A stretch of 64,000 nt of DNA from an uncultured Chloroflexota bacterium. Lineage in GTDB: Bacteria; Chloroflexota; Chloroflexia; Chloroflexales; Roseiflexaceae. The translations under genes and the position numbers were made by a program. Positions 49,902 through 57,767 of this stretch are shown one piece after another. Numbering within the stretch: the first letter of the stretch is position 1; the number at the start of each line of letters is the position of its first letter. The notes below the pieces were generated by a model. That model saw nothing but the letters and a program-made list of their open reading frames with translations. It did not search any database and was not told the origin of the DNA. The stretch covers positions 1 to 64,000 of the forward strand of contig CALFIC010000129.1 of NCBI GenBank assembly GCA_937876225.1. The letters run 5' to 3'.

Positions 49902-49941
49902 GTCATTCCATACTGGGTGCGCACACCCGTAGCGTGGAATC
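49902..49941. repeat. REP-like palindromic repeat, copy 2
   Basis: A 40-nt element with the same outer arms as copy 1 (ATTCCATAC with GCGTGGAAT) and an inner stem GGGTG/CACCC. The inner sequence differs from copies 1 and 3, yet its pairing is kept. Confidence 0.8.
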
Positions 49942-49962
49942 ACCATGGTGGGGATGTCTCCG

Positions 49963-49989
49963 CGCCCTCTGCGTCCTCTGTGCGAGACA
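49963..49989 (+). repeat. Short dispersed repeat (CCTCTGCGTCCTCTG type), copy A
   Basis: A 27-nt sequence starting CGCCCTCTGCGT and ending TGCGAGACA. It recurs in inverted orientation with one mismatch at 57542-57568. In both places it lies downstream of a REP-like element. Confidence 0.75.
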
Positions 49990-50061
49990 ATGAATATTCT
50001 TCGCAGTGATTATCCGAATTCACGATATAATTGAGCATCCTGCTATATAAAAGAGGTCATC

Positions 50062-53000
50062 ATGATTTCTGCGGCCCAACCAATTGCGCTTAGTGATGCC
50101 CAGCTGAGTGCGGTAACGCACGCTTGCTATGGTTTTGTCCCACACATCCAACGCTTGCCCGGCGAATACGACACCAATGCGGTGGTGATTCACCCTGATG
50201 GGCAACGTTTTGTATTAAAAATTATGCACCCCGAGCGGGCAACCAGTTTTGTCGAAATGCAAATTGCCGCCCTCACCCATTTGGCACAGACGGCCACCAG
50301 TGTGCCGGTGCAACGGGTCATCCCACAAATCAACGGTGCCCAATGGTCACTCCAGACCATTGCTGAGCAACCCCAGATCGTTTGGATGCTCAGCTACCTC
50401 GAGGGCACGTTGTTTGCCGAAGCCAATCCCGTCGACGATAGTCTGGTGACCCACCTTGGTCACTTGCTCGGTCAAATCGACGCTGGCCTGCAACACTTCA
50501 GCCACCCCGCCACCATCCGTACCCTCGAATGGGATGTGATGCGGGCTAGTTGGATTGGTGAATACCTCCATACCATCACCGACCTGGCCCAGCAGACCAT
50601 CGTGTGGGACATGCTGGCCCGCTTCGAGGCAACGATTGCCAGCCATGGCGCTGCGTTGCGCCAAGGAGTGATTCACGGCGATGCCAACGATTACAACCTG
50701 GTAGTTGGGGCACCAGGCTACCAAAAACGTCAAATCAGTGGCGTATTGGATTTCGGCGATATGATGCAGACCGCCGTGGTCAGCGAGCTGGCCATCTCGG
50801 CAGCCTACGCCATGATGCGTCACCCTCAACCCCTCGATGCATTGATGCTAATGACCAGCGCCTACCACGCCCAATTCCCGCTCAACGAAGCCGAAGTAGC
50901 CGCACTGTTTGACCTAATATGTATGCGCTTGTGCATCAGCGTGACGGTGTCGGCCATCCGCAAGCAACAACGCCCCGATGACCCCTACATGGTGGTCAGC
51001 GAAGCCCCGGCCTGGCAATTACTCGGCTTGCTCGCCAAAACCCATCGGCGCATGATTCACTACCGCTTGCGCAATGCCTGTGGCTATACGCCGGTGCCCC
51101 AGCACGACCGCATCGTGGCCTGGATTGCTCAGCAACAGACGGCACCGTTGCTGGGACGCGAATTGGCCCCGCACGAGACCGTCGCCCTCGATTTGAGTGT
51201 GGGCAGCCCGGTGCTGGGCGCAGACCCGCGCAATTCGTCGATGCCCCGCTTTGCGCATATCATTGAACAATACATGGATGGCCGCATCGGGATTGGTGGC
51301 TACCTCGAGCCCCGTATGATCTATACCACCGACCGCTATGCGCTGTCGGGTGGCATCACCGAAGAACGCCGCATGCTCCATTTGGCCATCGATTTTTGGT
51401 GGCCGGCAGGCACCGCCATCCACGCCGTTTTGCCTGGCCGGGTCTATATGCTGGAATACCTGCCGGCGGATCTTGATTACGGCTATTTGACGGTGCTCGA
51501 ACATACCACCAGTGACGGTGACAAATTCTATACCGTCTACGGTCACCTCAGCGACGAATCAATGCGCACGTTGGTGCTCGGCCAAGAAGTGGTCGCAGGC
51601 CAACGCATCGGTAGCTTTGGTATCCCTGATGTGAATGGCAAATGGCCCACCCACGTCCACTTCCAAGTGGTATTGGACTTTATCGACCTAGGGCGCGACT
51701 TCCCCGGTGTGGGATACGCCTCGCAACGGAATGTGTGGGCGTCGCTCTCCCCCAGCCCCAACCTGTTGCTCCGCATGGACCCATCCCGCTTCCCTGCTCC
51801 CCAAAAACCATTGGCGCAGAGTCTGCAAGAACGGCGTGAGCGGATGGGTGGCAATCTGAGTATTTCGTACAAACGCCCCCTCAAAATTGTGCGGGGCTGG
51901 CAACAATATTTGTACGACAGCAATGGCCAAGCCTATATCGATGCCTACAACAACGTGGCACATGTAGGGCATTGTCATCCGCGGGTGGTGCAAGCAGCCA
52001 CGACCCAATACGGCCTGCTCAGCACCAATACGCGTTATATCAATGACCAGATGCAAGAATACGCGCGGCGTTTGACGGCTACGCTGCCCAAGGAACTCGA
52101 AGTCTGCTACTTTGTGAACTCGGCCAGCGAAGCCAACGAACTTGCTATCCGTTTGATGAAAGCCGCGACTGGCCGCAAAGAAATGATTGTGCTCGAAGCA
52201 GCCTATCATGGCCATACCAATACATTGATTGACATAAGCCCATATAAACATGACGGCCCAGGGGGCACTGGGGCGCCGGATTGGGTCTTTACCGCCCCCA
52301 TCCCCTGCGATTACCGTGGCCCCTTCAAACGCAATGACCCTCAGGCGGGCGCCAAATACGCCTTGCAAGTGCAAGACGTCATTACGCGCATCCAAGCCCA
52401 AGGGCGTCAATTGGGGGGCTATATCGCCGAAACCCTGCCCAGTGTGGGTGGTCAAATCGTCTTGCCGGCTGGCTACTTGGCCGACGTCTACAAATATGTG
52501 CGGGCAGCCGGTGGTATCTGCATGGCCGACGAAGTACAGGTAGGCTTTGGGCGGATCGGTACCCACTTCTGGGCCTTTGAAGCACACGACGTGGTGCCAG
52601 ACATCGTGATTATGGGTAAACCCATCGGCAATGGTCAACCGTTGGGTGCCGTGGTGACGACGCGCGCGATTGCCGATGCCTTTAACAACGGCATGGAATA
52701 TTTCGCCACCTTTGGGGGCAACAATGTCTCGATGGCGGCTGGGTTGGCGGTGCTCGATGTGTTACGCGATGAGCCGTTGCAACACAACGCCTTGGTGATT
52801 GGCGAGCGCATGCTGGCCGGATTACGGGCGATTGCCCCCAAACACGCCTTGATGGGTGATGTACGGGGCGCTGGGCTCTTTTTGGGAGTGGAATTGGTCC
52901 GTGACCGTACCACGTTGGAGCCGGCCGAAGACGAAGCCTCGTATGTGTCGAATCGTTTGCGCGATTACGGAATTTTGGCGGGTACGGATGGTCCCTTCCA

Positions 53001-53106
53001 CAATGTGGTCAAAATCCGTCCTCCCATGCCGTTTGATGCCGACAATGCTGACTACTTGCTGGACTGCTTCGACCGCATCATGCATGAAGATTTTGTGCGC
53101 CGTTAA
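50062..53106 (+). CDS. Three-domain fusion: APH-type kinase, M23 peptidase, class III aminotransferase/phospholyase
   Basis: 1014 residues. Residues about 1-340 are an APH/choline-kinase fold with the catalytic loop IHGDANDYN (H205-G-D207). Residues about 400-560 are an M23/LytM metallopeptidase with HLAID (H440, D444) and HVHF (H531, H533). Residues about 590-1014 are a class III aminotransferase fold with NSASEANELAIRL, YHGHT, DEVQVGFGR and the PLP lysine in IMGKPIGNG (K853). Kinase and aminotransferase parts resemble human hydroxylysine kinase and the AGXT2L ammoniophospholyases, which act on phosphohydroxylysine and phosphoethanolamine. The protein could thus phosphorylate an amino alcohol and then eliminate phosphate and ammonia. 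No signal peptide. AGAGGT precedes the ATG. Confidence 0.88.
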   Translation: MISAAQPIALSDAQLSAVTHACYGFVPHIQRLPGEYDTNAVVIHPDGQRFVLKIMHPERATSFVEMQIAALTHLAQTATSVPVQRVIPQINGAQWSLQTIAEQPQIVWMLSYLEGTLFAEANPVDDSLVTHLGHLLGQIDAGLQHFSHPATIRTLEWDVMRASWIGEYLHTITDLAQQTIVWDMLARFEATIASHGAALRQGVIHGDANDYNLVVGAPGYQKRQISGVLDFGDMMQTAVVSELAISAAYAMMRHPQPLDALMLMTSAYHAQFPLNEAEVAALFDLICMRLCISVTVSAIRKQQRPDDPYMVVSEAPAWQLLGLLAKTHRRMIHYRLRNACGYTPVPQHDRIVAWIAQQQTAPLLGRELAPHETVALDLSVGSPVLGADPRNSSMPRFAHIIEQYMDGRIGIGGYLEPRMIYTTDRYALSGGITEERRMLHLAIDFWWPAGTAIHAVLPGRVYMLEYLPADLDYGYLTVLEHTTSDGDKFYTVYGHLSDESMRTLVLGQEVVAGQRIGSFGIPDVNGKWPTHVHFQVVLDFIDLGRDFPGVGYASQRNVWASLSPSPNLLLRMDPSRFPAPQKPLAQSLQERRERMGGNLSISYKRPLKIVRGWQQYLYDSNGQAYIDAYNNVAHVGHCHPRVVQAATTQYGLLSTNTRYINDQMQEYARRLTATLPKELEVCYFVNSASEANELAIRLMKAATGRKEMIVLEAAYHGHTNTLIDISPYKHDGPGGTGAPDWVFTAPIPCDYRGPFKRNDPQAGAKYALQVQDVITRIQAQGRQLGGYIAETLPSVGGQIVLPAGYLADVYKYVRAAGGICMADEVQVGFGRIGTHFWAFEAHDVVPDIVIMGKPIGNGQPLGAVVTTRAIADAFNNGMEYFATFGGNNVSMAAGLAVLDVLRDEPLQHNALVIGERMLAGLRAIAPKHALMGDVRGAGLFLGVELVRDRTTLEPAEDEASYVSNRLRDYGILAGTDGPFHNVVKIRPPMPFDADNADYLLDCFDRIMHEDFVRR

Positions 53107-53172
53107 CGGGTCAAGTCACCACTAACGGGCATATGGTACACTGTGAATATTGATTAAAAAGGAGCTACGAAC

Positions 53173-54039
53173 ATGATTGCAACCCAAGTCTTTGGACGTA
53201 CTGGGCACATGAGCACCAAGACGATTTTTGGCGCAGCTGCCTTGGGCAGTGTCGACCAAAAAACTGCCGATGCTACCCTCGAATTGTTGATTGAGCATGG
53301 GATTAACCATATCGATACGGCCGCCAGCTATGGCGATTCCGAAGACCGCATCAAGCCCTGGTTTAGCCATGGCCGTCGCGACCGCTTCTTTTTGGCCACC
53401 AAAACGGGCGAACGGACCTATGCCGCCGCTCGCGACCAAATCCGCACCTCGCTCAAACGCATGGGTGTCGACCACATCGAGTTGATTCAGTTGCACAATC
53501 TGGTGGATCAAGCCGAATGGGATATGGCTATGGGACCTGACGGCGCCCTCAAAGCCTGTGTCGAAGCCCAAAAAGCAGGCCTCGTCAAATATATCGGTGT
53601 GACCGGCCACGGCGTCCAAGTGCCCAAGCGCCACTTTGAATCGCTCGAGCGCTTTGACTTCGATAGTGTGTTGTTGCCCTACAGCTACATCATGATGCAA
53701 AATCCCCAATATGCTGCCGACTTTGAAAAACTGCTTAACCGTTGCCGTGAGCGCAATGTGGCGGTGCAGACCATCAAAGCCATCGTGCGTCGTCCTTGGG
53801 CCGAAGGGGTCGATCGCTATAGCGCCACTTGGTACGAGCCCTTGACCGAACAAGCCCAAATCGATACCGCCGCCCATTGGGTGTTGGGGCGAAAAGGGGT
53901 CTTTTTGAATACGGTGGGTGACGTCAATATTTTGCCACGGGTCTTTGATGCTGCTGAGCGCTTTGTGCATGCGCCATCTGAATTGGCCATGGAGCAATTG
54001 CTCAAATTGCAACAAATGGCGCCGTTGTTCGTAGACTAA
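53173..54039 (+). CDS. Aldo/keto reductase
   Basis: 288 residues with the complete AKR tetrad: D48 and Y53 in HIDTAASYGDSE, K77 in LATKTGE and H108 in IQLHNL. The barrel and the NADPH-side C-terminal half (VGDVNILPRVFDAAERF) are present; the length is slightly short of the usual 310-330. AAGGAG lies 9 nt before the ATG. It follows the fusion gene by 66 nt and precedes the dioxygenase by 24 nt, so a role in reducing the aldehyde released by the phospholyase is possible. Confidence 0.9.
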   Translation: MIATQVFGRTGHMSTKTIFGAAALGSVDQKTADATLELLIEHGINHIDTAASYGDSEDRIKPWFSHGRRDRFFLATKTGERTYAAARDQIRTSLKRMGVDHIELIQLHNLVDQAEWDMAMGPDGALKACVEAQKAGLVKYIGVTGHGVQVPKRHFESLERFDFDSVLLPYSYIMMQNPQYAADFEKLLNRCRERNVAVQTIKAIVRRPWAEGVDRYSATWYEPLTEQAQIDTAAHWVLGRKGVFLNTVGDVNILPRVFDAAERFVHAPSELAMEQLLKLQQMAPLFVD

Positions 54040-54063
54040 TTTCGGTTGAATTTGTGGAGCACA

Positions 54064-54897
54064 ATGATGTACGACGCACAGACACATGAATTTGCCAATG
54101 CGGGATATACCATCGTCCGGGGCTTGTTTACGCCGGACGAAGTCGCCCAGATGCAAGCACATTATATGCAACTCAATGTCGAAAAACGCGCGAAGGCGGA
54201 GGTGAATGGCGTCAAAGACGAACACGATCCGCTCAAGCGCTTCCCACGCATGTTGCAAATGCATCGCTGGGACGAAGTGAGTCTGCGGTTTTTGTTGGAT
54301 AGTCGCCTCAAAGTCGCCATGACGGCGATTTTGGGGAGTGAGCCCTACGCCGTGCAGTCGATGATTTATTTCAAACCACCCACGGCGCGTGGCCAAGCCT
54401 TGCACCAAGACCAGTACTACTTGCGGGTCGAGCCGGGTACTTGTGTTGCGGCCTGGCTGGCACTCGATGATTGCGACGAAGAAAACGGTTGTCTGCAAGT
54501 CGTCCCCGGCAGTCACAATCTGCCGGTGCTATGTACGATTGCGGCTGACTCGACCCAGAGCTTCACCGACGTAACGGTGCCCGTGCCCGACGGTATGACG
54601 GTGGCGCCGGTGATTATGCAGGCCGGCGATGTGCTCTTTTTTAATGGACAGTTGATTCACGGCAGTTTGCCCAATCGGAGCAGTGACCGCTTCCGCCGTT
54701 CGTTGATTGGCCACTATGTGGTCGGCGAAGCCGAAAAGGTCTACAAGTGGTACCATCCTGCGTTGAAGTTTGATGGCAGCACTATGACCCTCGGCGAAAG
54801 CCAAGACGGCAGTGAATGTGGGGTCTGGGTAGAGCGTGATGGCACGCGGACGGTCGAAATGATTGGCCTCACCAAAGCGGTGGGTGTCGCGCAATAA
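54064..54897 (+). CDS. Phytanoyl-CoA dioxygenase (PhyH) family Fe(II)/2-oxoglutarate enzyme
   Basis: 277 residues with a double-stranded beta-helix. The metal triad is H114 and D116 in ALHQDQYYLR and H199 in QLIHGSLPNRS. The 2-oxoglutarate arginine lies in DRFRRSLIGHY (R211 or R212). PhyH relatives hydroxylate lipids, amino acids, or phosphonates (PhnY). With a C-P lyase operon 8 kb away a phosphonate role can be imagined but is not supported by motif. The start at 54064 follows GGAG; the frame extends back to a TTG at 54046. Confidence 0.87.
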   Translation: MMYDAQTHEFANAGYTIVRGLFTPDEVAQMQAHYMQLNVEKRAKAEVNGVKDEHDPLKRFPRMLQMHRWDEVSLRFLLDSRLKVAMTAILGSEPYAVQSMIYFKPPTARGQALHQDQYYLRVEPGTCVAAWLALDDCDEENGCLQVVPGSHNLPVLCTIAADSTQSFTDVTVPVPDGMTVAPVIMQAGDVLFFNGQLIHGSLPNRSSDRFRRSLIGHYVVGEAEKVYKWYHPALKFDGSTMTLGESQDGSECGVWVERDGTRTVEMIGLTKAVGVAQ

Positions 54898-54920
54898 ACT
54901 ACTTCTCCGGTATTTGGAAT

Positions 54921-54950
54921 CACGGCTACCGGATACATCCGGTGGCCGTG
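54921..54950. other. Stem-loop before the MTHFR-like gene
   Basis: A 13-bp stem (54921-54933 with 54938-54950, one G-T pair) around a TACA loop. It lies between the dioxygenase stop and the ribosome-binding site (AAGGAG) of the MTHFR-like gene. There is no T-run. It could end, attenuate or protect the upstream mRNA. Confidence 0.5.
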
Positions 54951-54969
54951 ACGCATGTAAGGAGCCTGT

Positions 54970-55866
54970 GTGTACTATAGTCGTCTCCAAGAACAACTCG
55001 CGAGTGGCCAGACGGTGGTGACGGGCGAAATTGCCCCACCTCGGGGCGCCTCGCCTGCTACGTTATTACGGGTTGCCAGTAACCTGGCCCCCGCCGTCGA
55101 TGCCCTCAATTTGACGGATAATCAGCGTGGACTAGGGCGAATGTCGGCCATGACGGCAGCGATTTTTTTGCGCCAACAAGGCTACGAAGTCATCGCCCAG
55201 ATGACCTGCCAGCATCGCAATCGGATTGCTTTGCAGTCGGATGCGTTGGGTGGGGCGACCTGTGGTGTGACCAATATTTTGGCGATGACGGGTGACCACC
55301 CCAAAATCGGCGATCATCCCGATACCAAAAACGTCCTCGATGTGAATTCATTCCAGCTCATCAAAATGTTGCGTACCATGCGCGACGAAGGCACGTTGCA
55401 AGCGGGGACGCCCCTCAGCGATGCGCCCAAGTATTTTGTAGGGAGTGTGGCCAATCCCAACATCGAAAAAGCGACTCGCCTCGAACGTAAAATCGCTTTT
55501 GGTGCTGAGTTTGTCCAGACCCAGATTATTTTTGATGTGGCGCGCTTCGCCGAATGGATGCATGACGTGCGTACCCTCGGCTTGCACCAACAGGCCGGAA
55601 TCATGGCGGGCATCATGGTGATTAAATCGGCGCAGTCGGCGCGCTTTCTGCGTGACCATCTGCCGGGATCGCGTGTGCCCGAGTCCATCATCGAACGCAT
55701 GGAGGCGGCGAGCAACCCCGAAGCCGAAGGCGTCACCATTGCCGCCGAGCTGTGTCAACAATTGTTAGCCATCGAGGGTGTGCGGGGCGTGCATTTGATG
55801 ACGGTGGGTTGGAGCAAAGCAATTCCGTTGGTAGTGGCACAGGCCGGCTTGAAAAAAACAAGCTAA
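54970..55866 (+). CDS. Methylenetetrahydrofolate reductase-like protein
   Basis: 298 residues of the MTHFR TIM-barrel family. The opening VVTGEIAPPRGASPATLLRVASNLAPAVDALNLTDNQRG matches the family's N-terminal E-x-x-P-P-x-G region. AQMTCQHRNRIALQSDALGG matches the T-C-x-x-R/N-R segment, and NILAMTGDHP the L-x-x-x-G-D-P loop. GAEFVQTQIIFD is the conserved substrate-side strand. These suggest an FAD enzyme on folate C1 units, but some homologues act with a partner zinc protein. The start codon is GTG behind AAGGAG. No homocysteine methyltransferase is near. Confidence 0.82.
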   Translation: MYYSRLQEQLASGQTVVTGEIAPPRGASPATLLRVASNLAPAVDALNLTDNQRGLGRMSAMTAAIFLRQQGYEVIAQMTCQHRNRIALQSDALGGATCGVTNILAMTGDHPKIGDHPDTKNVLDVNSFQLIKMLRTMRDEGTLQAGTPLSDAPKYFVGSVANPNIEKATRLERKIAFGAEFVQTQIIFDVARFAEWMHDVRTLGLHQQAGIMAGIMVIKSAQSARFLRDHLPGSRVPESIIERMEAASNPEAEGVTIAAELCQQLLAIEGVRGVHLMTVGWSKAIPLVVAQAGLKKTS

Positions 55867-55950
55867 TCAGGGTGTCTAACGCCGGATATAATAATTGACT
55901 GATTGTTGGCTTTTGAACGGTGAAAACCTATTGCATTACACAGGGAATAT

Positions 55951-56002
55951 GCGTTACAGTAGCGATGGTATATGAAAAAAGAGATGAGCGTGGCTGTAAC
56001 GC
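55951..56002 (+). promoter_or_regulatory. Leader inverted repeat upstream of the aspartokinase gene
   Basis: GCGTTACAG (55951-55959) and CTGTAACGC (55994-56002) pair perfectly across 34 nt, 33 nt before the ATG. It could be a leader-RNA stem or a spaced operator. It does not resemble the lysine riboswitch. Confidence 0.45.
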
Positions 56003-56035
56003 ACCCCTAAAAACAACGATTATACGAGGTGGTCT

Positions 56036-57436
56036 ATGCGGGTAGTAAAATTTGGCGCTATTGCCTTTGCCGATGTGACCCGAATGCGTGAATCTGTGCG
56101 GATTGTGCGTGAATTGCACCGCACCAACGATACCCCGGCAGTAGTCTGTAGTGCCTTACCTGGGATTACCGATGCGCTGTTGCGGGCAGCGCGGGCTTCG
56201 GCCCATGGCGGTGAACAAGAAACCGATGTGGCGCGGCGTGAATTGTGGAATCGCCATCGCCAAATCGCCGAAAAAATGGTGACTGATGACTGGGAACGCG
56301 AAATGCTGTTCCAGAAATTGTCAGAACTGCTCAAACATCTCGACCGTATGACCCGGGCGATGTCGACCCTCGGTGAATACTCGGCGCGGGGGATTGACTC
56401 AATTGCCAGTTTGGGCGAACGCTTCGCGGCGCACCTCGTGGCCGTGGTACTGCGCCAGAGTGGTGTGCCGGCACAGATGATCGATGCCACCGATTTGATT
56501 ATTACCGACGATCATTTTGGTTCGGCGCGCCCCTATTTCGAGGACACAACGGCCCGCATCCGCGAGCGCTTGCTGCCTACCATGCAAGCGGGAATTGTAC
56601 CGGTGATTACTGGTTATACCGGTGCCACCCGCAGTGGGGTCGTGACGACACTGGGGCGTGGCGGTGGCGACTATACGGCGGCCTTGGTGGGGGCGGCGCT
56701 GGAAGTCGATGAAGTTTGTTTGTGGACCGACGTAGATGGGATTTTGACGGCCGACCCCAAAATCGTCGCCCATGCCGTGCCTTTGCCCGAATTGTCGTAT
56801 ACCGAAGCTGCCGAAATGGCGACGTTATCAGGCTCAGAAATCTTGCATTTGCGCACCTTGATGCCCTTGGTAGCGCATGGGATTCCGTTGCGCATCGCCA
56901 ATATTTTGTCCCCCGAAAAGCCTGGCACGCGGGTGATTGCCTCCCCTAGTCCGCAACACGCCGCCGGGGCGATTATTTCGACCCGGGGGTTGTCGTTGGT
57001 GTCGGCCTCGGCCAGTCCATTGCCGGCAGTGCATGATGCCTGGACATCAGAGCATGCCAGTGCGGTCACGACGCGTTTGTCGCGGGCAGGTATCGAAATG
57101 TTGTTGGCGCACCAGAGTGAGCTCGAGCGCACCTTGATGGTGCTGGTGCGTCAGCCGGATGCCACCTATAGCCACGAAATTTTTGCCGATGCCTTCCAAG
57201 GGGGCTATCAAATCACCAAAACGCCCTCGGTTGCATTGGTATCGGTGATTAGTGCCTCGCATGGTGGATCACTGGCGCCCAAGGCGGTATTGGCGCTGGG
57301 TAAGGCACAAATCCACCCGATTGTGATTTCGCGGGCGATTGTCGGCTCGTATTTGTCGTTTGTGGTGCCTGATGATGAGGTCATCACGGCGGTGCGGGTA
57401 TTGCACGACGAGTTGCAGTTTGGCAACGAGGGGTAA
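56036..57436 (+). CDS. Aspartate kinase-family protein with altered nucleotide motifs
   Basis: 466 residues: an amino acid kinase domain, then two ACT domains from about residue 330. SLGERFAAHL, TGYTGATRSGVVTTLGRGGGDYTAALVGAAL and WTDVDGILTADPKIV are clear aspartokinase segments. Two usually invariant spots deviate. The N-terminal KFGGTS is KFGAIA (5-10), and the GRGGSD loop reads GRGGGD (207-212). The chain is otherwise full length. It may be a weak or regulatory kinase, or act on another acid. It is a single gene, not next to other lysine/threonine genes, with a leader inverted repeat. Confidence 0.85.
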   Translation: MRVVKFGAIAFADVTRMRESVRIVRELHRTNDTPAVVCSALPGITDALLRAARASAHGGEQETDVARRELWNRHRQIAEKMVTDDWEREMLFQKLSELLKHLDRMTRAMSTLGEYSARGIDSIASLGERFAAHLVAVVLRQSGVPAQMIDATDLIITDDHFGSARPYFEDTTARIRERLLPTMQAGIVPVITGYTGATRSGVVTTLGRGGGDYTAALVGAALEVDEVCLWTDVDGILTADPKIVAHAVPLPELSYTEAAEMATLSGSEILHLRTLMPLVAHGIPLRIANILSPEKPGTRVIASPSPQHAAGAIISTRGLSLVSASASPLPAVHDAWTSEHASAVTTRLSRAGIEMLLAHQSELERTLMVLVRQPDATYSHEIFADAFQGGYQITKTPSVALVSVISASHGGSLAPKAVLALGKAQIHPIVISRAIVGSYLSFVVPDDEVITAVRVLHDELQFGNEG

Positions 57437-57473
57437 TCTTTGTGCTCGCGCAGGGGACGCACCCACCCCTAGC

Positions 57474-57513
57474 GTCATTCCATGCCGGTTGCGTGCAACC
57501 GTAGCGTGGAATC
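57474..57513. repeat. REP-like palindromic repeat, copy 3
   Basis: A 40-nt element with outer arms ATTCCATGC/GCGTGGAAT and a perfect 7-bp inner stem CGGTTGC/GCAACCG with a GT loop. Same family as the copies at 49826 and 49902. Confidence 0.8.
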
Positions 57514-57541
57514 TTCATGGGCTTGCCAACGGATGATCATC

Positions 57542-57568
57542 TGTCTCGCACAGAGCACGCAGAGGGCG
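57542..57568 (-). repeat. Short dispersed repeat (CCTCTGCGTCCTCTG type), copy B
   Basis: The reverse complement of this 27-nt segment matches 49963-49989 with one mismatch. It is followed by AGAGAACC. Confidence 0.75.
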
Positions 57569-57640
57569 CAGAGAACCGTCGGGGTGTCGTTTTATGGCAT
57601 CCCCTTCTCCCTGGTTCCCTAGCTGGCGCGGAGCGCCTAG

Positions 57641-57709
57641 GCGATTGGCTACGGCGCTTCGTATACATGCTAAGCGACAAACAGTGCATGTGCGCCGTAG
57701 CATAATCGC
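57641..57709. other. Nested inverted repeat, about 70 nt
   Basis: Three arm pairs are nested: GCGATT/AATCGC (57641-57646, 57704-57709), GCTACGGCGC/GCGCCGTAGC (57648-57657, 57692-57701) and ACATGC/GCATGT (57665-57670, 57686-57691). The rest of the 57437-57767 gap holds only the two repeats already listed and a 9-bp hairpin at 57743-57763. It could be a structured RNA or the remnant of a miniature element. Confidence 0.5.
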
Positions 57710-57742
57710 CCTTACGTCGTGGGGTGCTCTGTCTTTGTGTCG

Positions 57743-57763
57743 GGGCGTCATTGCATGACGCCC
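57743..57763 (-). other. Short hairpin after the RCC1/LamG gene
   Basis: GGGCGTCAT (57743-57751) and ATGACGCCC (57755-57763) form a perfect 9-bp stem with a TGC loop, 4 nt past the minus-strand stop codon. No T-run follows. Confidence 0.5.
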
Positions 57764-57767
57764 TCGT

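Noticed and set aside
49723..50061. Small genes in the gap between the FAD oxidoreductase and the fusion gene
   Set aside because: The gap is filled by a promoter, a tandem repeat, two REP-like copies and a third repeat; no reading frame with a ribosome-binding site is seen.
51688..52638. A 316-residue minus-strand frame within the fusion gene
   Set aside because: It lies entirely inside the aminotransferase-encoding region, has no recognisable motif, and the sense protein is intact.
53122..54516. A 464-residue open frame on the minus strand opposite the aldo/keto reductase and dioxygenase genes
   Set aside because: Both sense genes have complete family motifs and ribosome-binding sites. 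The antisense frame shows no domain and is a codon-bias shadow.
55867..56035. Lysine riboswitch before aspartokinase
   Set aside because: No five-helix junction or conserved core was found; only a single 9-bp inverted repeat is present.
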